DNA of 64,000 nt from Oncomelania hupensis (Eukaryota; Mollusca; Gastropoda; Littorinimorpha; Pomatiopsidae): NCBI GenBank assembly GCA_036898135.1, contig CM072525.1:20393081-20457080 (forward strand). The letters run 5' to 3'. The notes below the pieces were generated by a model. The model was not told the origin of the DNA. It saw nothing but the letters and a program-made list of their open reading frames with translations, and did not search any database. Shown piece after piece: positions 1 to 11,560 of this stretch. The translations under genes and the position numbers were made by a program. Position 1 is the first letter of the stretch. Every line of letters begins with the position of its first letter.

Positions 1-175
1 GATGATGTTTGAGATGTCATTTAATACTGGAAATGTAATATAGATGTAGTCTACTGTGTACTTGTTTTATCTATGTATGTATTGTTTTAATGTTTCATAC
101 CGATCAGAAATTGTATGTCCTAATTTCTCTGTTGAGATAATCAAGTATTCTTGAACTTGAACTTGATATATATTT
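1..175 (+). repeat. Possible LINE 3' end with GAACTT tail
   Basis: AT-rich sequence ends in a short GAACTT tandem (about 150-168), the kind of short-repeat tail left by target-primed reverse transcription. No coding remnant is visible, so assignment to a LINE is inference. From 176 to 887 there is no gene: T-rich sequence, a TTTC/TTTA tract near 389-450, an ATGA tract at 520-540, a CA repeat at 641-698 and a C/T-rich stretch at 775-845. Confidence 0.3.
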
Positions 176-887
176 TTTTTTTCCCCCGACTTGTTGTGTC
201 CTATAGTTTTTCTTATTGTTATTGAGACTTTTGTTTCTTTCTTGGGGTGTTGGGGCAAATGGGTGGGGATGGAGTAGATGTGGTTGGTGTGCGTGTGTTG
301 TGGTGGTGGGTGGGAGTGTGGTGTATGCTTGGATCCATTTAAGTCAAAAATACTTTTCTTTTTCGGAGAACGACAGTTACAAATTAATTCTTTCTTTCTT
401 TCTTTCTTTCTTTAATTTCATTTTATTTATTTATTTATTTTATTTTATTTTATTTGTTCTCATCTTTGTATTGATTGTTATTTGGTCTCTATTTTATGTA
501 CGTATTTCTTGTTCACCTGAATGAATGAATGAATGAATTAAAACTTATACAGCGCATAAAATCTTCCACAACCGGAGGCATGCTCACAGCGCCTTTGGGG
601 AGAGGGGGTAGTGTGGGGAAAAAATGGATAATATTATCACACACACACACACCCACACACACCCACACACACACACACACACGCACACACACACACACAG
701 TGCTGTAACAGACCCGGCGGATGGTTGACTACAGGGCAGAAATCAGAAGTAGTGTGTTTCCATACAATCCAGTCTCCTCCTCCACACCCCTTTCTCTCAC
801 TCTCTCTCTCTCCCTTCTTCTCTCCCCCCCCCCCCTCACCCCTCGCTAAAAACCAAAATTAAAATGATGCATTCTCATGCCTTTGTT

Positions 888-1588
888 ACCCCTTGGGGTC
901 ATGAGCAATCTTGCCACTGTAGATTGTTCTAACCTATAAAGGGTACAGTGAAAGCCCCAGTTGAAAACCTGTCTTGCCTTTGTAGGCATGACAAATTAAC
1001 TGCGGCAACAGTTCCCCCCGTTGGAGTGCCGGGGGTTTCAGTATAAATAGTATCCCCACTTTCTGGAAATTTAGTGCTTTAAATTCCCACTGTCGCTGTC
1101 TTCCTCATTTGCTCTTTCCCATTCCCGATCTGTCCTACCACTCTGCTATACTATATTCTTCTTCGCTAGATCAATGACCTACCTTTTTTCTTGAAAACTC
1201 TTCCTGGACAAGACTCCTTGTTTGTGTATGAGGTCTGTTGGATCAGCTTGAGAATGTTGGACGCTTTCTGCCGGGTGGTCACTAGGGCTTCCTATGAATG
1301 TACTATTTAGCACTATAGGCATTTTATATGTATGTTTTTTTGTTGATGATTTATAATGATGTTTGTATTCTATTTTGTTTTTGTAATCGGGGAGTTCGCG
1401 TAGTTGAGGTCAACCCTCAGCCGTCCCTCGCGTGGGATGTCTTTATTGTAAAGTGACTGGCCGGTGGAGGGCATTCAATTTTCCCACTGGGGTTGTTTCA
1501 ACAGATCTTTTATGCGGATCGGGGGTTGTCCGGTCCTGATTTGGCTCGGAAGAGTCCGCTGGACCTAAAGCAATAATAAATCAATCAA
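888..1588 (+). mobile_element. R575 retroposon copy 1, with 5' extension
   Basis: The core (about 1016-1588) begins at CCCCCGTTGGAGTGCCGG, carries GTATAAATAGTA, and ends at GAGTCCGCTGGACCTAAAGC followed by an AATC tandem tail. The upstream 130 bp (from CCCCTTGGGGTCATGAGC) also occurs before the copy at 47140, so these two share a longer 5' structure that other copies lack. From 1589 to 1967 nothing is recognised except a GTT tract. Confidence 0.8.
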
Positions 1589-1965
1589 TGCCTTTGTTAA
1601 TGTTCACAATGGCGCCAATTTACGAGATGCGATATTGTCAAATAAATCTGCAAAATTTCTAGAAAAAACAATTTGTGTAAGCACCCAGCTAAAAGGAAAA
1701 ATAAAGAAGTAGTTTGGAAATCGAGAAAAACTGTTGTGGGTTTGTTGTAGTTGTTGTTGTTGTTGTTGTTGTTTTTGCTGTTTTCTTGTTCTAAATGCGT
1801 GCTCCATGTTGTGGTTATGTAAAGGTTTTTCGTTGCTTATGATTTACCGGATAGTGTTGCATTTTGTTGTGAATGGATGCTAACATGTTGAAGCACACTA
1901 TTATGCATAAAAGCCAATGGAGAAGAAGAAGATGACGAGGAAAGGACACAGTGGCAAAGAAAGAC

Positions 1966-1967
<2 letters not shown>

Positions 1968-2054
<87 letters not shown>
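1968..2054. repeat. GA dinucleotide microsatellite
   Basis: About 43 uninterrupted GA units. The following 400 bp hold no recognisable gene, only a TTG-rich stretch at 2289-2346. Confidence 0.95.
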
Positions 2055-2057
<3 letters not shown>

Positions 2058-2457
2058 TAGGCTTTAGAATGTTTTACTGAGAAACGATTTCGTTCATATC
2101 AAAGGGCTGTGAGATACAATGGAAGTTATTGATACACAAAGCAATAAAATCGAATATAGACGAAGGCATGCTTATAATAAACAATTCTATGCATTTTCTT
2201 GCAAAACAATGAATATACATTTATGTAATCGACATGCAGTTAAACAAAATGTCGATATAAAAATAGCACTCAGTCATATAATCCAGCGTTGTTTTTGCTG
2301 TTGTTGTGGTTGTTGTTGTTGTTTGTTGTTGTTTGTTGTTGTTGTTCATTTGATTTGCCCAGCCTAAATACACGCATAGGCTTACTTACTCATACACACT
2401 TGACTTCAAGATACGATATACAAGCTATATTTCATCAGCCTCACGTCTTTTGATCGT

Positions 2458-2536
<79 letters not shown>
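2458..2536. repeat. TC dinucleotide microsatellite
   Basis: About 38 TC units. Sequence from 2537 to 2990 is purine-rich low-complexity DNA (AGACAG, GT and GA runs), which creates spurious minus-strand frames. Confidence 0.95.
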
Positions 2537-2538
<2 letters not shown>

Positions 2539-2906
2539 TTAAGAGAGAGAGAGTGAGCGGGAGGAGAGAGAGACAGAGAGAGACAGACAGAGGCAGACAG
2601 AGAACGGTAAACAATGCACATTGAACAGTGCACATCGGAACGTTTAATAGGATAAAATGGTTTAGGCTCAAAAGCCTTACAGTCTTTCAACCTGTCATAG
2701 AGACAGACAGACAGACAGAGAAAGAGACAAACATGTAGACAGACAATGAGAAAGAGACAGCCAGACAAAGACAGAGACGGAGAAAGAGACAGCCAGAAAA
2801 AAAGAGATAGAGAAAGAAACAGGCAGATAGAATTTGTTGTGCGGGTGTATGTGCATTAGTACTAAGAAATAACTGGAAGAGATTGTGCGTGTTCGTGTGT
2901 GTGTGG

Positions 2907-2941
<35 letters not shown>

Positions 2942-2999
2942 TATGGGTGTGGTGCGTGTGTGGGTGTGGATGTAGGTATGTGTGGGTATGTTAAGAGTA

Positions 3000-3146
3000 A
3001 AATTGAAAATATATAGTGATTTTATGTATTATTCCATTTTATTTTACAAGTTTTTTTTCTTTCATTCTTTTCTTATTCGCTGAGAAGTTGTGGGCTGTGT
3101 GAATTCTCCATGGGGGTAATAAAGGCTTGCTGACTTGACTTGACTA
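3000..3146 (+). repeat. Possible LINE 3' end with TTGAC tail
   Basis: AT-rich stretch ending in GGGGGTAATAAAGGCTTGC and a TTGACTTGACT tail. A similar ending (AATAAAGCGC then a TTGACTT tandem) is present at 31742-31780. It abuts the minisatellite that follows. Confidence 0.35.
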
Positions 3147-4053
3147 GAAGACATAAGTAGACAGAGAAAGAGACATAAGTAGACAGAGAAAGAGGCATAA
3201 GTAGACAAAGAAAGAGACATAAGTAGATAGAGAAAGAGACATAAATAGAAAGAGAAAGAGACATAAGTAGACAGAGAAAGAGACATAAGTAGATAGAGAA
3301 AGAGACATATATAGACAGAGAAAGAGACATAAGTAGACAGAGAAAGAGACATAAATAAACAAAGAGACATAAGTAGACAAAGAAAGAGACATAAATAGAC
3401 AGAGAAAGAGACATAAGTAGACATAGAAAGAGACATAAGTAGACAAAAAAGAGACATAAGTAGACAGAGAAAGAGACATAAGTAGACAGAGAAAGAGACA
3501 TAAGTAGACAAAGAAAGATACATAAATAGACAGAGAAAGAGACATAAATAGACAGAAAGAGACATAAGTAGACAAAGAAAGAGAGATAAATAGACAGGGA
3601 AAGAGACATAAATAGACAAAGGAAGAGACATAAGTAGACAAAGGAAGAGACATAAGTAGACAGAGAAAGAGACATAAGTAGACAAAGGAAGAGACATAAA
3701 TAGACAGAGAAAGAGACATAAGTAGACAGAGAAAGAGACATAAGTAGACAAAGGAAGAGACATAAGTAGACAGAGAAAGAGACATAAGTAGACAAAGGAA
3801 GATACATAAGTAGACAGAGAAAGAGACATAGGTAGACAAAGGAAGAGACATAAGTAGATAGAGAAAGAGACATAAGTAGACAAAGGGAGATACATAAGTA
3901 GACAGAGAAAGAGACATAAGTAGACAGAGAAAGAGACATAAGTAGACAGAGAAAGAGACATAAGTAGACAAAGGAAGAGACATAAGTAGACAAAGGAAGA
4001 GACATAAGTAGACAAAGGAAGAGACATAAGTTGATAGAGAAAGAGACGGACAG
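3147..4053. repeat. 22-bp minisatellite, about 41 units
   Basis: Tandem units close to AGACATAAGTAGACAGAGAAAG, with AAGT/AAAT and AGAG/AAAG/AAGG variants and occasional 2-4 bp deletions. The unit length is not a multiple of 3, so each minus-strand frame reads through all three phases of the unit, and all lack stops. That is why three overlapping open frames of 320-360 codons appear here. They are repeat translations, not proteins. Confidence 0.95.
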
Positions 4054-4291
4054 ATAGAGAGGAATGGAGTGAAGAAGATGAGAGAGAGAGAGAAAGTCAA
4101 CGAGAGACAGAATGAGCGGCACACAGGGAGATGAAGTGTTACAAAGTGATGCACTCACTTACTGCTCAAAGAGCTGCTCAACGTGTAGGCCGAAATCAAG
4201 ATCCAGCTCCAGCCGCCGAATTCGCTAACTTGAAACATCAAGCGCATAGTCGTAACGTCCCGGGTAATTCATGAGCTTACAAGCTGTACAA

Positions 4292-4292
<1 letters not shown>

Positions 4293-4378
<86 letters not shown>

Positions 4379-4510
4379 TTCTTCTCTCTCTTTCTCTCTA
4401 TTTCTTTCTTTCATTCTCTCTTCTCTCTCTCCCTCCTACCCTCCTTTCATTCACTCTGTCCCTTCCTCATCTCTTCCATCTCTTCAATCTCTCTAGCTCT
4501 TTCTGTCAGT
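4293..4510. repeat. TC microsatellite and pyrimidine tract
   Basis: About 35 TC units (4293-4361) followed by an imperfect pyrimidine tract to about 4510. No gene is seen from 4511 to 4960. Confidence 0.9.
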
Positions 4511-4960
4511 TAGCTGTCAGGGTTTGCTTGCTTAAGCCTGGGGAAGAGGACGGCGACTGCCAGAGAGCAGCCCGCTGAAAGAGCCATCAGTGAACAGACC
4601 CTCATTACGCCCACGGAGCCCACTCCTGTGCTGTTCCTTCAGGGGTAATTGTAGATTATAGTCACACGACACCGGAGCGATAGGCGATTACTGGTCACAT
4701 TATTCTGACACCAGCAACCCAGTTGTTGGTAAGGGGAAAAAAAATATGGTCACACGTTGACCAATCCGGGATTCGAACCAGGTACTTTTCGGTTACTAGT
4801 AAGCCGCCCTGTCAACTGAACTACCCTAATCCAACCCGAAGAAGCCTAATTCTTGTTCAGAATAGGGTGCAGACATCCCAGGTTCTGCTACGCTTGAGAG
4901 AGGTGCAGATTAAACGATTAGTAACCGTTCATTAAAGAGCTATACAATTAATGTACAACT

Positions 4961-5190
4961 CTCATCATCATCACCACCGCCACCTCCACCATTACCACCA
5001 CCATCATCATCATCATCATCATTATTATCATCATCATTATCATCGTCATCATCATCAACAGCATCATCATCAATAACACCATCATCGTCATCATCAATGA
5101 TCATCATCGTCATCATCAATGATCATCATCATCATCATCATCAATGATCATCATAGTATAGTCATCATCAATCATCATCATCATCATCAG
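4961..5190. repeat. ATC-rich compound microsatellite
   Basis: Imperfect ATC/ACC tandem with interspersed GTC and AATG units. From 5191 to 6263 the sequence is AT-rich, with no exon or repeat that I recognise. Confidence 0.85.
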
Positions 5191-6263
5191 TTCCTCAGCC
5201 GGTCAGGTCGTTGGGGATGAGAGATGCTTAAGCAAGAAAGTTTTGGCCAGTTCGATCGATATCATTCTGCTGTTTGTAAGGTCAATGTAACCCACTGTGG
5301 ATAAATACAAGCATCTACGTACGTATTCTTCTCCTGCATAAGAGTTTATTTTCACTATTGCTGTGTTAATGTTTAAATTAACACAAGTGGAGAAGCACCT
5401 GCTTATTTAAATAGGCTTACATTCTTCCTAAAACCCGCTATGGGGTAATCGATGACACAACTATAATTGGTGCTTTCCAGAATGAATCTACATAAACAAT
5501 TTCCATTTTATGGGACATCCGTATGGAACTCTCTTTGTTCGTAAGGAAAAAAGTATAACACTACAGCATTTCATTTGTGACGCGATATTCTAAAGCTACT
5601 TCCAAGCAAAGCCTCAGAACCTGCGAAAGTCTACGAATACATTATTGTTTTATTTCTCTTCGTCAGCGTCACTTCGTTTAACACGAATGCCTAATAATAT
5701 ATCTGTCATTTCTTTCTGCACATGCTATTTGTATTTTGAAACGACACGTTCTTCTTCTTTTTAATAGAACAACCAAAATTCTCTCCCAGCAAGTATAACA
5801 TATATGAGGATGGTTTGAATGGATTTAGACTGTAGTCCTGATCACGAGCAGAGATACAATGGAAAGAAATGGAACGTTTCCCAAACCTTCTAGAAAGAAA
5901 GATCAGTTTCAAGAGTTTTAAAGTTCAAGAGTTTTTATTTCAAGGCACATGATTTTAACGATCTATACAACGAAAGGCTAAACGCCCAGGGGGCTTTTTA
6001 GCCAAGAGGGGGAAATGGGGGGATTGGGGAAATACATGAAACAAGCATGAATGGCAATATAAAACAACTTCCATGTTATGAAAGCAACAACCAACAAAAG
6101 GACACCAAGAAAGGTATACAAAATTCACACTTACAGTGAGTAACTCAATATTCCAAAATCCCTTAGTTTCTCCAATAAGTACAGTAATACCCATAGTTAA
6201 ATAAATAGTCACCTTATCAATTCATTTTCATTTACCCCATATAACAAGGTTTTTAAATTCAAG

Positions 6264-6425
6264 CCAAGGGACAGTACTCTGCATTTTATGACTACATAAA
6301 AGGGACAATACTGTGCATTTTAAAAATACATACAAGGGACAATACTCTGCATTTTAAGACAACATGCAAGGGACAATACCATGCATTTTAAGACTACATA
6401 CAAGGGACAATACTCTGGAAGACGT
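6264..6425. repeat. 34-bp minisatellite, about 4.5 units
   Basis: CAAGGGACAATACTCTGCAT recurs at 6264, 6298, 6333, 6367 and 6401, giving a period of 34 bp with a variable A/T-rich linker. From 6426 to 7150 nothing is recognised beyond a T-rich tract near 6790. Confidence 0.85.
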
Positions 6426-7151
6426 TGCTGTAGCTGTAGTTCGAGACATGCTTTAACCTTCCGCACTTTCGTACTTTCATTTCAGAGCCTTCATGATGGA
6501 GGAAAGGAATAGATTCTAATTCAAATCATCTCCCCCCTCCTTTTATGCTCAACAAAAAAAATAACACAACGAGAATTATTGCTGAAAGCGCCTATTCTCA
6601 AAGGATGCGTAAATGGTTGTTCAACCCGGAAAATAATCCAACGAGAACTTCTGCAGCGCCTATAATTATGCTCAAGTGATGCTAAACGGTCGTTCAGCAC
6701 GGAAAAGACCCTCAAGAAGCTGTCAGTAACGGTCATCCTGCGTCACTCGATCATTTCCATGCTTTTTGTTCTGCCTCAATTCGTTCATTTTTTTTTATTA
6801 TTTTTTTTTTTAGCTAGGTTCAATGTACAGGCGCTCGCGTCGTTTGTGTACGTGTGTGTATATGAATGCGCGCGCGTAAGATTGAATGTGTGGTTTTTTT
6901 TGTGCTTGTAAGTGTGGGCGTGTGTTTACACATTTCTGTACTTCTTTCTGTCTTCCGGTACAGTGTAAACTATATTTAGACATCGCACATAAAATTTTAG
7001 AACGGAAAGAGCGTGTGTACGGTTCTATCACCCGTGGCAGACCGATTATCATCACCACCACCAACACCATTATAACACTCCTCCTCATCATCATGATCAT
7101 CATCATGATCATCATCATCATCTTCTTCTTGTTCTTTTCTTCTTCACCCAT

Positions 7152-7712
7152 TGCACATAGCTGCGATCGAAAGAAAGTATACTCCAGGCACACGCTGCGC
7201 AGCAGGCCAAAGTATGTCCCTTGTCCCTTGAAGGGATACTTTGGCGAGGTTAGCAGCCTGCTCAGTTACAGTTTCGCTGAAAGACTCAGACGGAAAAGTA
7301 AGTTTCGTCTCCTCTAGGTGACGACTTAGGTCACGCTGTATTTGTTTCTAGGTCAACTGTCTTTTACGAACCGTTTGAGAATCTTTCCGAACCGTTTAGT
7401 GCTGGATAGTGTCCTCACTTGGTTTCATACAATTTAAGAATTCAAGAAGGCAAATGGGTTTTTGGAACGGAAAAAGAGCATTTTTGTAGAGAAAAGGGTT
7501 AGGGCAAGGGCTAGGGATAGATCTACAACTAACCCTTACCCGAACCCTTGTAGCAATATTCCGCTCTTTCCGTCACTTTTAAACAGTACTGCGGTTCGCA
7601 TCCGCGGCTCGCAGCGAGCCCAAAGTATACTTCGAAGGGATGGAGGGAATACTTTCACCTGCTGCTAGCGGGAGTTTTGGCGATACTTTCTACCGATCGC
7701 AGCAATGTGTAT
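7152..7712. mobile_element. Foldback / MITE-like element
   Basis: The left end (AGCTGCGATCGAAAGAAAG, near 7160) is an imperfect inverted match to the right end (near 7683-7706), and the similarity continues inward for about 100 bp on each side (GCAGCAGG, AAAGTAT, TCCCTT blocks). No transposase remnant is seen. A smaller inverted pair (ACGGAAAAAGAGC at 7466 and GCTCTTTCCGT near 7565) is nested inside and may be a second element. The right end lies 69 bp before an LFRFamide exon. Confidence 0.6.
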
Positions 7713-7781
7713 TACCTCTCTTCTTCCCATTTCTCTTCCACCATCTTATCATAATGACAACTGGTGTATTTCATGTTTCAG

Positions 7782-7917
7782 CGGGTTCCCAAATGGAGCT
7801 GTCCCAACCTCAGAAGCGATCCGTGGCCGCACTGCCGCAGGAAGCCGCCTACCCCTACCCACTAGTCTACACCGACGACGATGACCAGTCCATGGATAAA
7901 CGAAGCAGTCTCTTCAG
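7782..7917 (+). CDS. LFRFamide neuropeptide precursor, penultimate exon
   Basis: Internal exon of a secreted neuropeptide precursor. A pyrimidine-rich acceptor ends in TTTCAG at 7781. The exon opens two bases into a codon (phase 1) and encodes 44 residues plus two bases. It reads a short spacer to a KR cleavage site (QPQKR), an acidic spacer ending in DDDDQSMDKR, then SSLF, and stops after the first two bases of an Arg codon. The donor is CAG|GTCCGT, GT-compliant but with C at +3. Joining to the exon at 9878 restores AG|A (Arg) and completes SSLFRFGKR, which strongly supports both splice sites. The same frame stays open upstream to 7640, but that stretch is transposon sequence and not a plausible signal peptide. 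The signal-peptide exon must end in phase 1 and was not found; it may lie to the left of the window. Confidence 0.85.
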
Positions 7918-7956
7918 GTCCGTGGTAGTTTTTCTTCCCACCGCAGTAGCTTATGG

Positions 7957-8334
7957 TCATGCCACACGAGCGTCAAATCTTGAATCCAATTCATGAAATC
8001 ACGACAAAATCCCTTGATTGTCGTGTGGCACCCTGTGCATCGCGAATCCAGATTCTTTGAATTGGTTCCGATTGCCGACTTTCAACATGCTCTAATTCCG
8101 CGAGTCTCGATTGTGTGATTCGGACCTTTTGGCCAATGAGAAGCAGAATACGAATCACGTGATCACAACACACGTACAGCAAAACTTCAAGACCAATACC
8201 CTCAAGTTTGACTCGATGTGCGACTTTCGTGTGGCACTGCGCGATTAAAGTCAAAATGAAATTCCGACTTCGAAGTCGAAAATTGCTCCGATTCGCGTCA
8301 AGTCCAGTAGATTTGACGCTCGTGTGGCATGGGC
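7957..8334. mobile_element. MITE inside the LFRFamide intron
   Basis: The ends are inverted copies of CATGCCACACGAGCGTCAAA (left at 7959-7978, right at 8312-8331 on the other strand). Length is about 378 bp, with no coding capacity. GTGTGGCAC recurs internally at 8024 and 8231. The exact ends and target duplication are uncertain. Confidence 0.75.
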
Positions 8335-8384
8335 TTTAGTGTTAGTGCGTTCGGCGGGCACAACGACGACTCGGCGTGGGCAAG

Positions 8385-8515
8385 ATGAAAGTTGCCATTT
8401 TCACTGTCCGACTTAGCAGTATGATTGCTCTGTTGGTTCAGTGTTGATTCAGGTCCATATCCCCGTCTAATACGCCAATGGTGGTTATAGACGTTGAACT
8501 TCCATGTTTTATACT
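8385..8515 (+). mobile_element. SINE-D fragment, 5'-truncated
   Basis: Matches the body of the SINE at 13795 (CCATTTTCACTGTCC, AGCAGTATGATTGCTCTG, GGTTCAGTGTTGATTCAGGT, CGCCAATGGTGG) and continues into the family's 3' end (GACGTTGAACTTCCATG), which is also found at 23580. The tRNA-like head is absent. Confidence 0.8.
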
Positions 8516-8741
8516 TTGTAGTTCTTCAAGTGAAGATCATAATATTTTTATTTTTTTTTTTGGGGGGGGGGGGAGGGGAACATGGGAAGCGCCATGAGCA
8601 TGTCTGGAATTGCGCAATAACAAGAAATAAAATTGATATATTATCTAAAAGAATGTTAATTTGGCAGAGACGAACAAAAAAATAAAAGAAACAAGACGAA
8701 ATAATATCATGCTAATTTTGTTTTTAGCTACGATCTTCATC

Positions 8742-8801
8742 AGACAATACAATACAATACAATAAATACAATGCAATACAATAAATACTATACAATACAA
8801 C
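8742..8801. repeat. AATAC pentanucleotide tract
   Basis: Imperfect AATAC/AATAA tandem. Similar short AATAC runs occur at 20960-20990 and at 42249-42290. No gene is seen from 8802 to 9097. Confidence 0.85.
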
Positions 8802-9097
8802 ACTTTATTGTCTCAAATAATAAATTTATACAAGCGTAGATCAAAATAAGTAATATAATACTAGCGTGATCTGACGCTTGCCTACGAGTAGCTCCAGTTT
8901 CAGAAAAATTACAAGACACCATGCATACCTGTATCCTTTCGCAAATAAAAGGAGAAGACAAACGCGACAGAACAGAACATTACTTCCCAATAGATCTCTC
9001 CAAAAATGAATGAAATCAGTTAGAGTAGTGCGGTAGACATGCGGATATTGGACTGAAAATCTTCAAATTCGCCGATACTCAAATGCAAGTCGAGTAC

Positions 9098-9716
9098 TAC
9101 ATTACATTACATTACATTACATTACATGGTTATTGCTTTAGGTCCAGCGGACTCTTCCGAGCCAAATCAGGACCAAAAAATCAAGACCACAACTTCGCTG
9201 AAAGAGGACTCACCCCTGATCCGCATAAAAGATCTGCCGAAGCAACCCTAGTGGTAACACTGAACGCACTCCACCAGTGCAGCCGGTCACTTTACAATAA
9301 AGACATCACACGCAGGGGATTCTGTGGCTATACTCTAATTTATCGAACCCCCGTTTACAAAAACAAAATAGAATACAAACATCATTATAAAATATCAATA
9401 AAACACATACATAGAAAATGCCTACATTGCTAAATAATAACATCATAGGAATCTCTGGCAGAAAGCGTCCAATATTCCCAAGCTGATCCAACAGATCTCG
9501 CATACAAATGAGGAGTTTTGTTCCCGACGAGTTTTCAAGAAAAAAGGTAGGTGACTCGTCTGGCGGAGAAGAAGATAATATAGTAGATTGATAGAACAGA
9601 GTAGGAATGAGAAAGAACAAAGGAGAAAGACAGCGACAGTGGGAATTTAAAGCACTAAATTTCCATAAAGTGAGGATATTATTTATACTGAAAACCCCGG
9701 CACCCCCACGGGGGGA
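9098..9716 (-). mobile_element. R575 retroposon copy 2
   Basis: Full-length copy in reverse orientation. The left edge is the ATTAC tandem tail (TGTAA-type in the sense strand), then GCTTTAGGTCCAGCGGACTC. The right edge is the element's 5' end, CCCGGCACCCCCACGGGGGG. It lies wholly within the LFRFamide intron, 161 bp before the last exon. Confidence 0.85.
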
Positions 9717-9877
9717 AGGTCGAATACTGCTGATATTTGGAGTTGCTCTTTCTCACGGTAGAACAACGCGAACTGCGTACAACTCTGGACACGCAATTCT
9801 ATGTATTAACACAAATAGTCCTGTGAACCTGTATTGCGTAATCTGTTGCAATGATTTCTGGACTTTTCTGTTTGCAG

Positions 9878-10118
9878 ATTTGGCAAGCGAGGCTCTCTCT
9901 TCCGTTTCGGCAAACGAGGCTCGCTGTTTCGCTTCGGCAAGAGGGGATCCCTGTTTCGATTCGGCAAGCGCGGCAGCTTGTTCAGGTTCGGCAAACGCGA
10001 GGACGGCGAGAGTGAGTACGAGCCCATGTACCCTGACGACATCTACATCAGCGGCGGCGACGACGACAAACGCGCCGTCAAATCCTTCCACTGGGGTCGC
10101 GAGACGGAAGAGCAGTAA
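9878..10118 (+). CDS. LFRFamide neuropeptide precursor, last exon
   Basis: The acceptor TTTCTGTTTGCAG precedes 9878. The first base completes the split Arg codon; 79 codons and TAA follow. Visible order: the rest of SSLFRFGKR, four GSLFRFGKR units, an acidic spacer (starts EDGESEYEP, ends GGDDDKR) and the C-terminal peptide AVKSFHWGRETEEQ. Each LFRF is followed by G-K-R or G-K-R-G, the signal for KR cleavage and C-terminal amidation, so the precursor should give one SSLFRF-amide and four GSLFRF-amides. Family knowledge: molluscan LFRFamides are neuropeptides released from neurons and act on G-protein-coupled receptors. The repeat codons differ between units, so the identity of the peptides is protein-level. 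I am confident of the family; any function in this animal is inference. Confidence 0.92.
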
Positions 10119-10528
10119 AAAAAAACATATTTTTAAAAATACTGAAAGCGATGGACTATGCGCTCAAAATCTGTGACGTGGTGCGCGCGTTTCTGTGACG
10201 TTCGGAAAAGATGCACGCATCTAAGGTTGTGGACAACGGTGCAGCACGTCAGTGTGACGCATGCACGCATCCTGATGACGTGAAACAATCAAGTAGTCAT
10301 TCTTTATCTTTAAATACAGTGTGAATAATTTTGCACGACCATATTTTTTCAGTGTTTTCATTGTGAAAATCTGTTATTCTTCTTCCTGTTTTTATGTGTT
10401 TCACTTTTCTTCTAGTTAGATTTCACTACATCATCTTAAGTAATACAAATTTCTGTCAACATTTCTCCCATAATGCTTTTTCCCCCCTACCCCTTTCTCC
10501 CTCCACCCCACCACCCCACTCTCCCACC

Positions 10529-10573
<45 letters not shown>

Positions 10574-11560
10574 CCAGAGAACAAAAACAGCTATTCTAAA
10601 TTCTTCAGAACACACCCGATGCTTAATTACATCCTAACTTTGTAAAATGACAATTTTGCTAGTCTCTGAGAGAGAAAAATCAACAGCTGCCATACATATA
10701 TGTTTATCCTTTGCAAATATATAGTCAATCCCCTCGTCCCTGTAGCTAACTCGCGAACAAGCAACTCGGCAAAATTCCGGATTCCAGATAAAAATTGTCT
10801 TGGAAGATAATTTTCTATTTCTAACAGGGTTTTCAGTCATTCGGCCCACATTTTTTTTACAGCAATTCATTGTATACACGCATGTGACAGGCACGCCCAT
10901 GCACAAAACACGCGCGCTGTACAATTTCACACATGCACACACACACACACACACACACACAATAACACACCCACATACTAACATAAACACACAATAACAC
11001 ACACACACACACATGCGCGCGCGATCTGATTAATATATTCATTATCATACGTTCGACATATTCATGTCTAAATGAGCTTTTGCACAATTAGTTAAAACAA
11101 TGTGTTTGCTTGATTCGATTAAGTGTACTCGGTTTTATTGATCCGTTTCAAATTCCTACATTACAGCTATTTAAAGTGGTTCTGCAACAGACAGAAATAT
11201 TCATTATACAGCTGTGAAGTGGTTGTATGCCTATTTCTTTTTCTTCAGATTATTCTTATGGTTGTTTGTTATATTAGGAGATCTAAAGTTTACAAATGAT
11301 TATTTTCACGTAAGCTTGGTTTTGGAAACTGTTTGACTTTTTAAAAAGAGCTTATAGACATTTTATGTTTTGCGATTGTTGGACGTCGCGTTGGAATGAA
11401 ATGTCACAGTAAAATGTGTGAAAGATATTCTTTGCGAGTGTGTCTTTGCGTTGTCCCAGCGTCAGTGAGTGTGTTGGTGTGTGTACGCGTGCGTGTGAGC
11501 GTACAGTAAGCCTACAAGGTGTGTGTGCGTGTGCGTGTGTGTATAAGAGAGAGAGAGAGT
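10119..11560. other. Flank of the LFRFamide gene, simple repeats only
   Basis: A possible 3' UTR follows the stop. No canonical AATAAA is seen nearby (AATACA near 10313 is the closest variant). TC microsatellite at about 10525-10568, CA microsatellites at 10937-10960 and 10990-11015, GT-rich sequence at 11460-11550. No further exon is recognised. Confidence 0.6.

Noticed and set aside
3062..4158. Three overlapping minus-strand open frames of 321-361 codons
   Set aside because: All are translations of the 22-bp minisatellite.
4500..4640. Short minus-strand frame with a hydrophobic start (MRVCSLMALSAGCSLAVAVL) as a signal-peptide exon
   Set aside because: Wrong strand for the LFRFamide gene, stops after about 30 codons, and no partner exon is seen.
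7462..7590. Interstitial telomere (TTAGGG-like words near 7500 and 11785)
   Set aside because: Only one or two degenerate units, better explained as part of inverted-repeat elements.
7640..7781. Upstream frame as signal peptide of the LFRFamide precursor
   Set aside because: It begins inside the foldback element, has no clear signal-peptide pattern, and is interrupted by a good splice acceptor.
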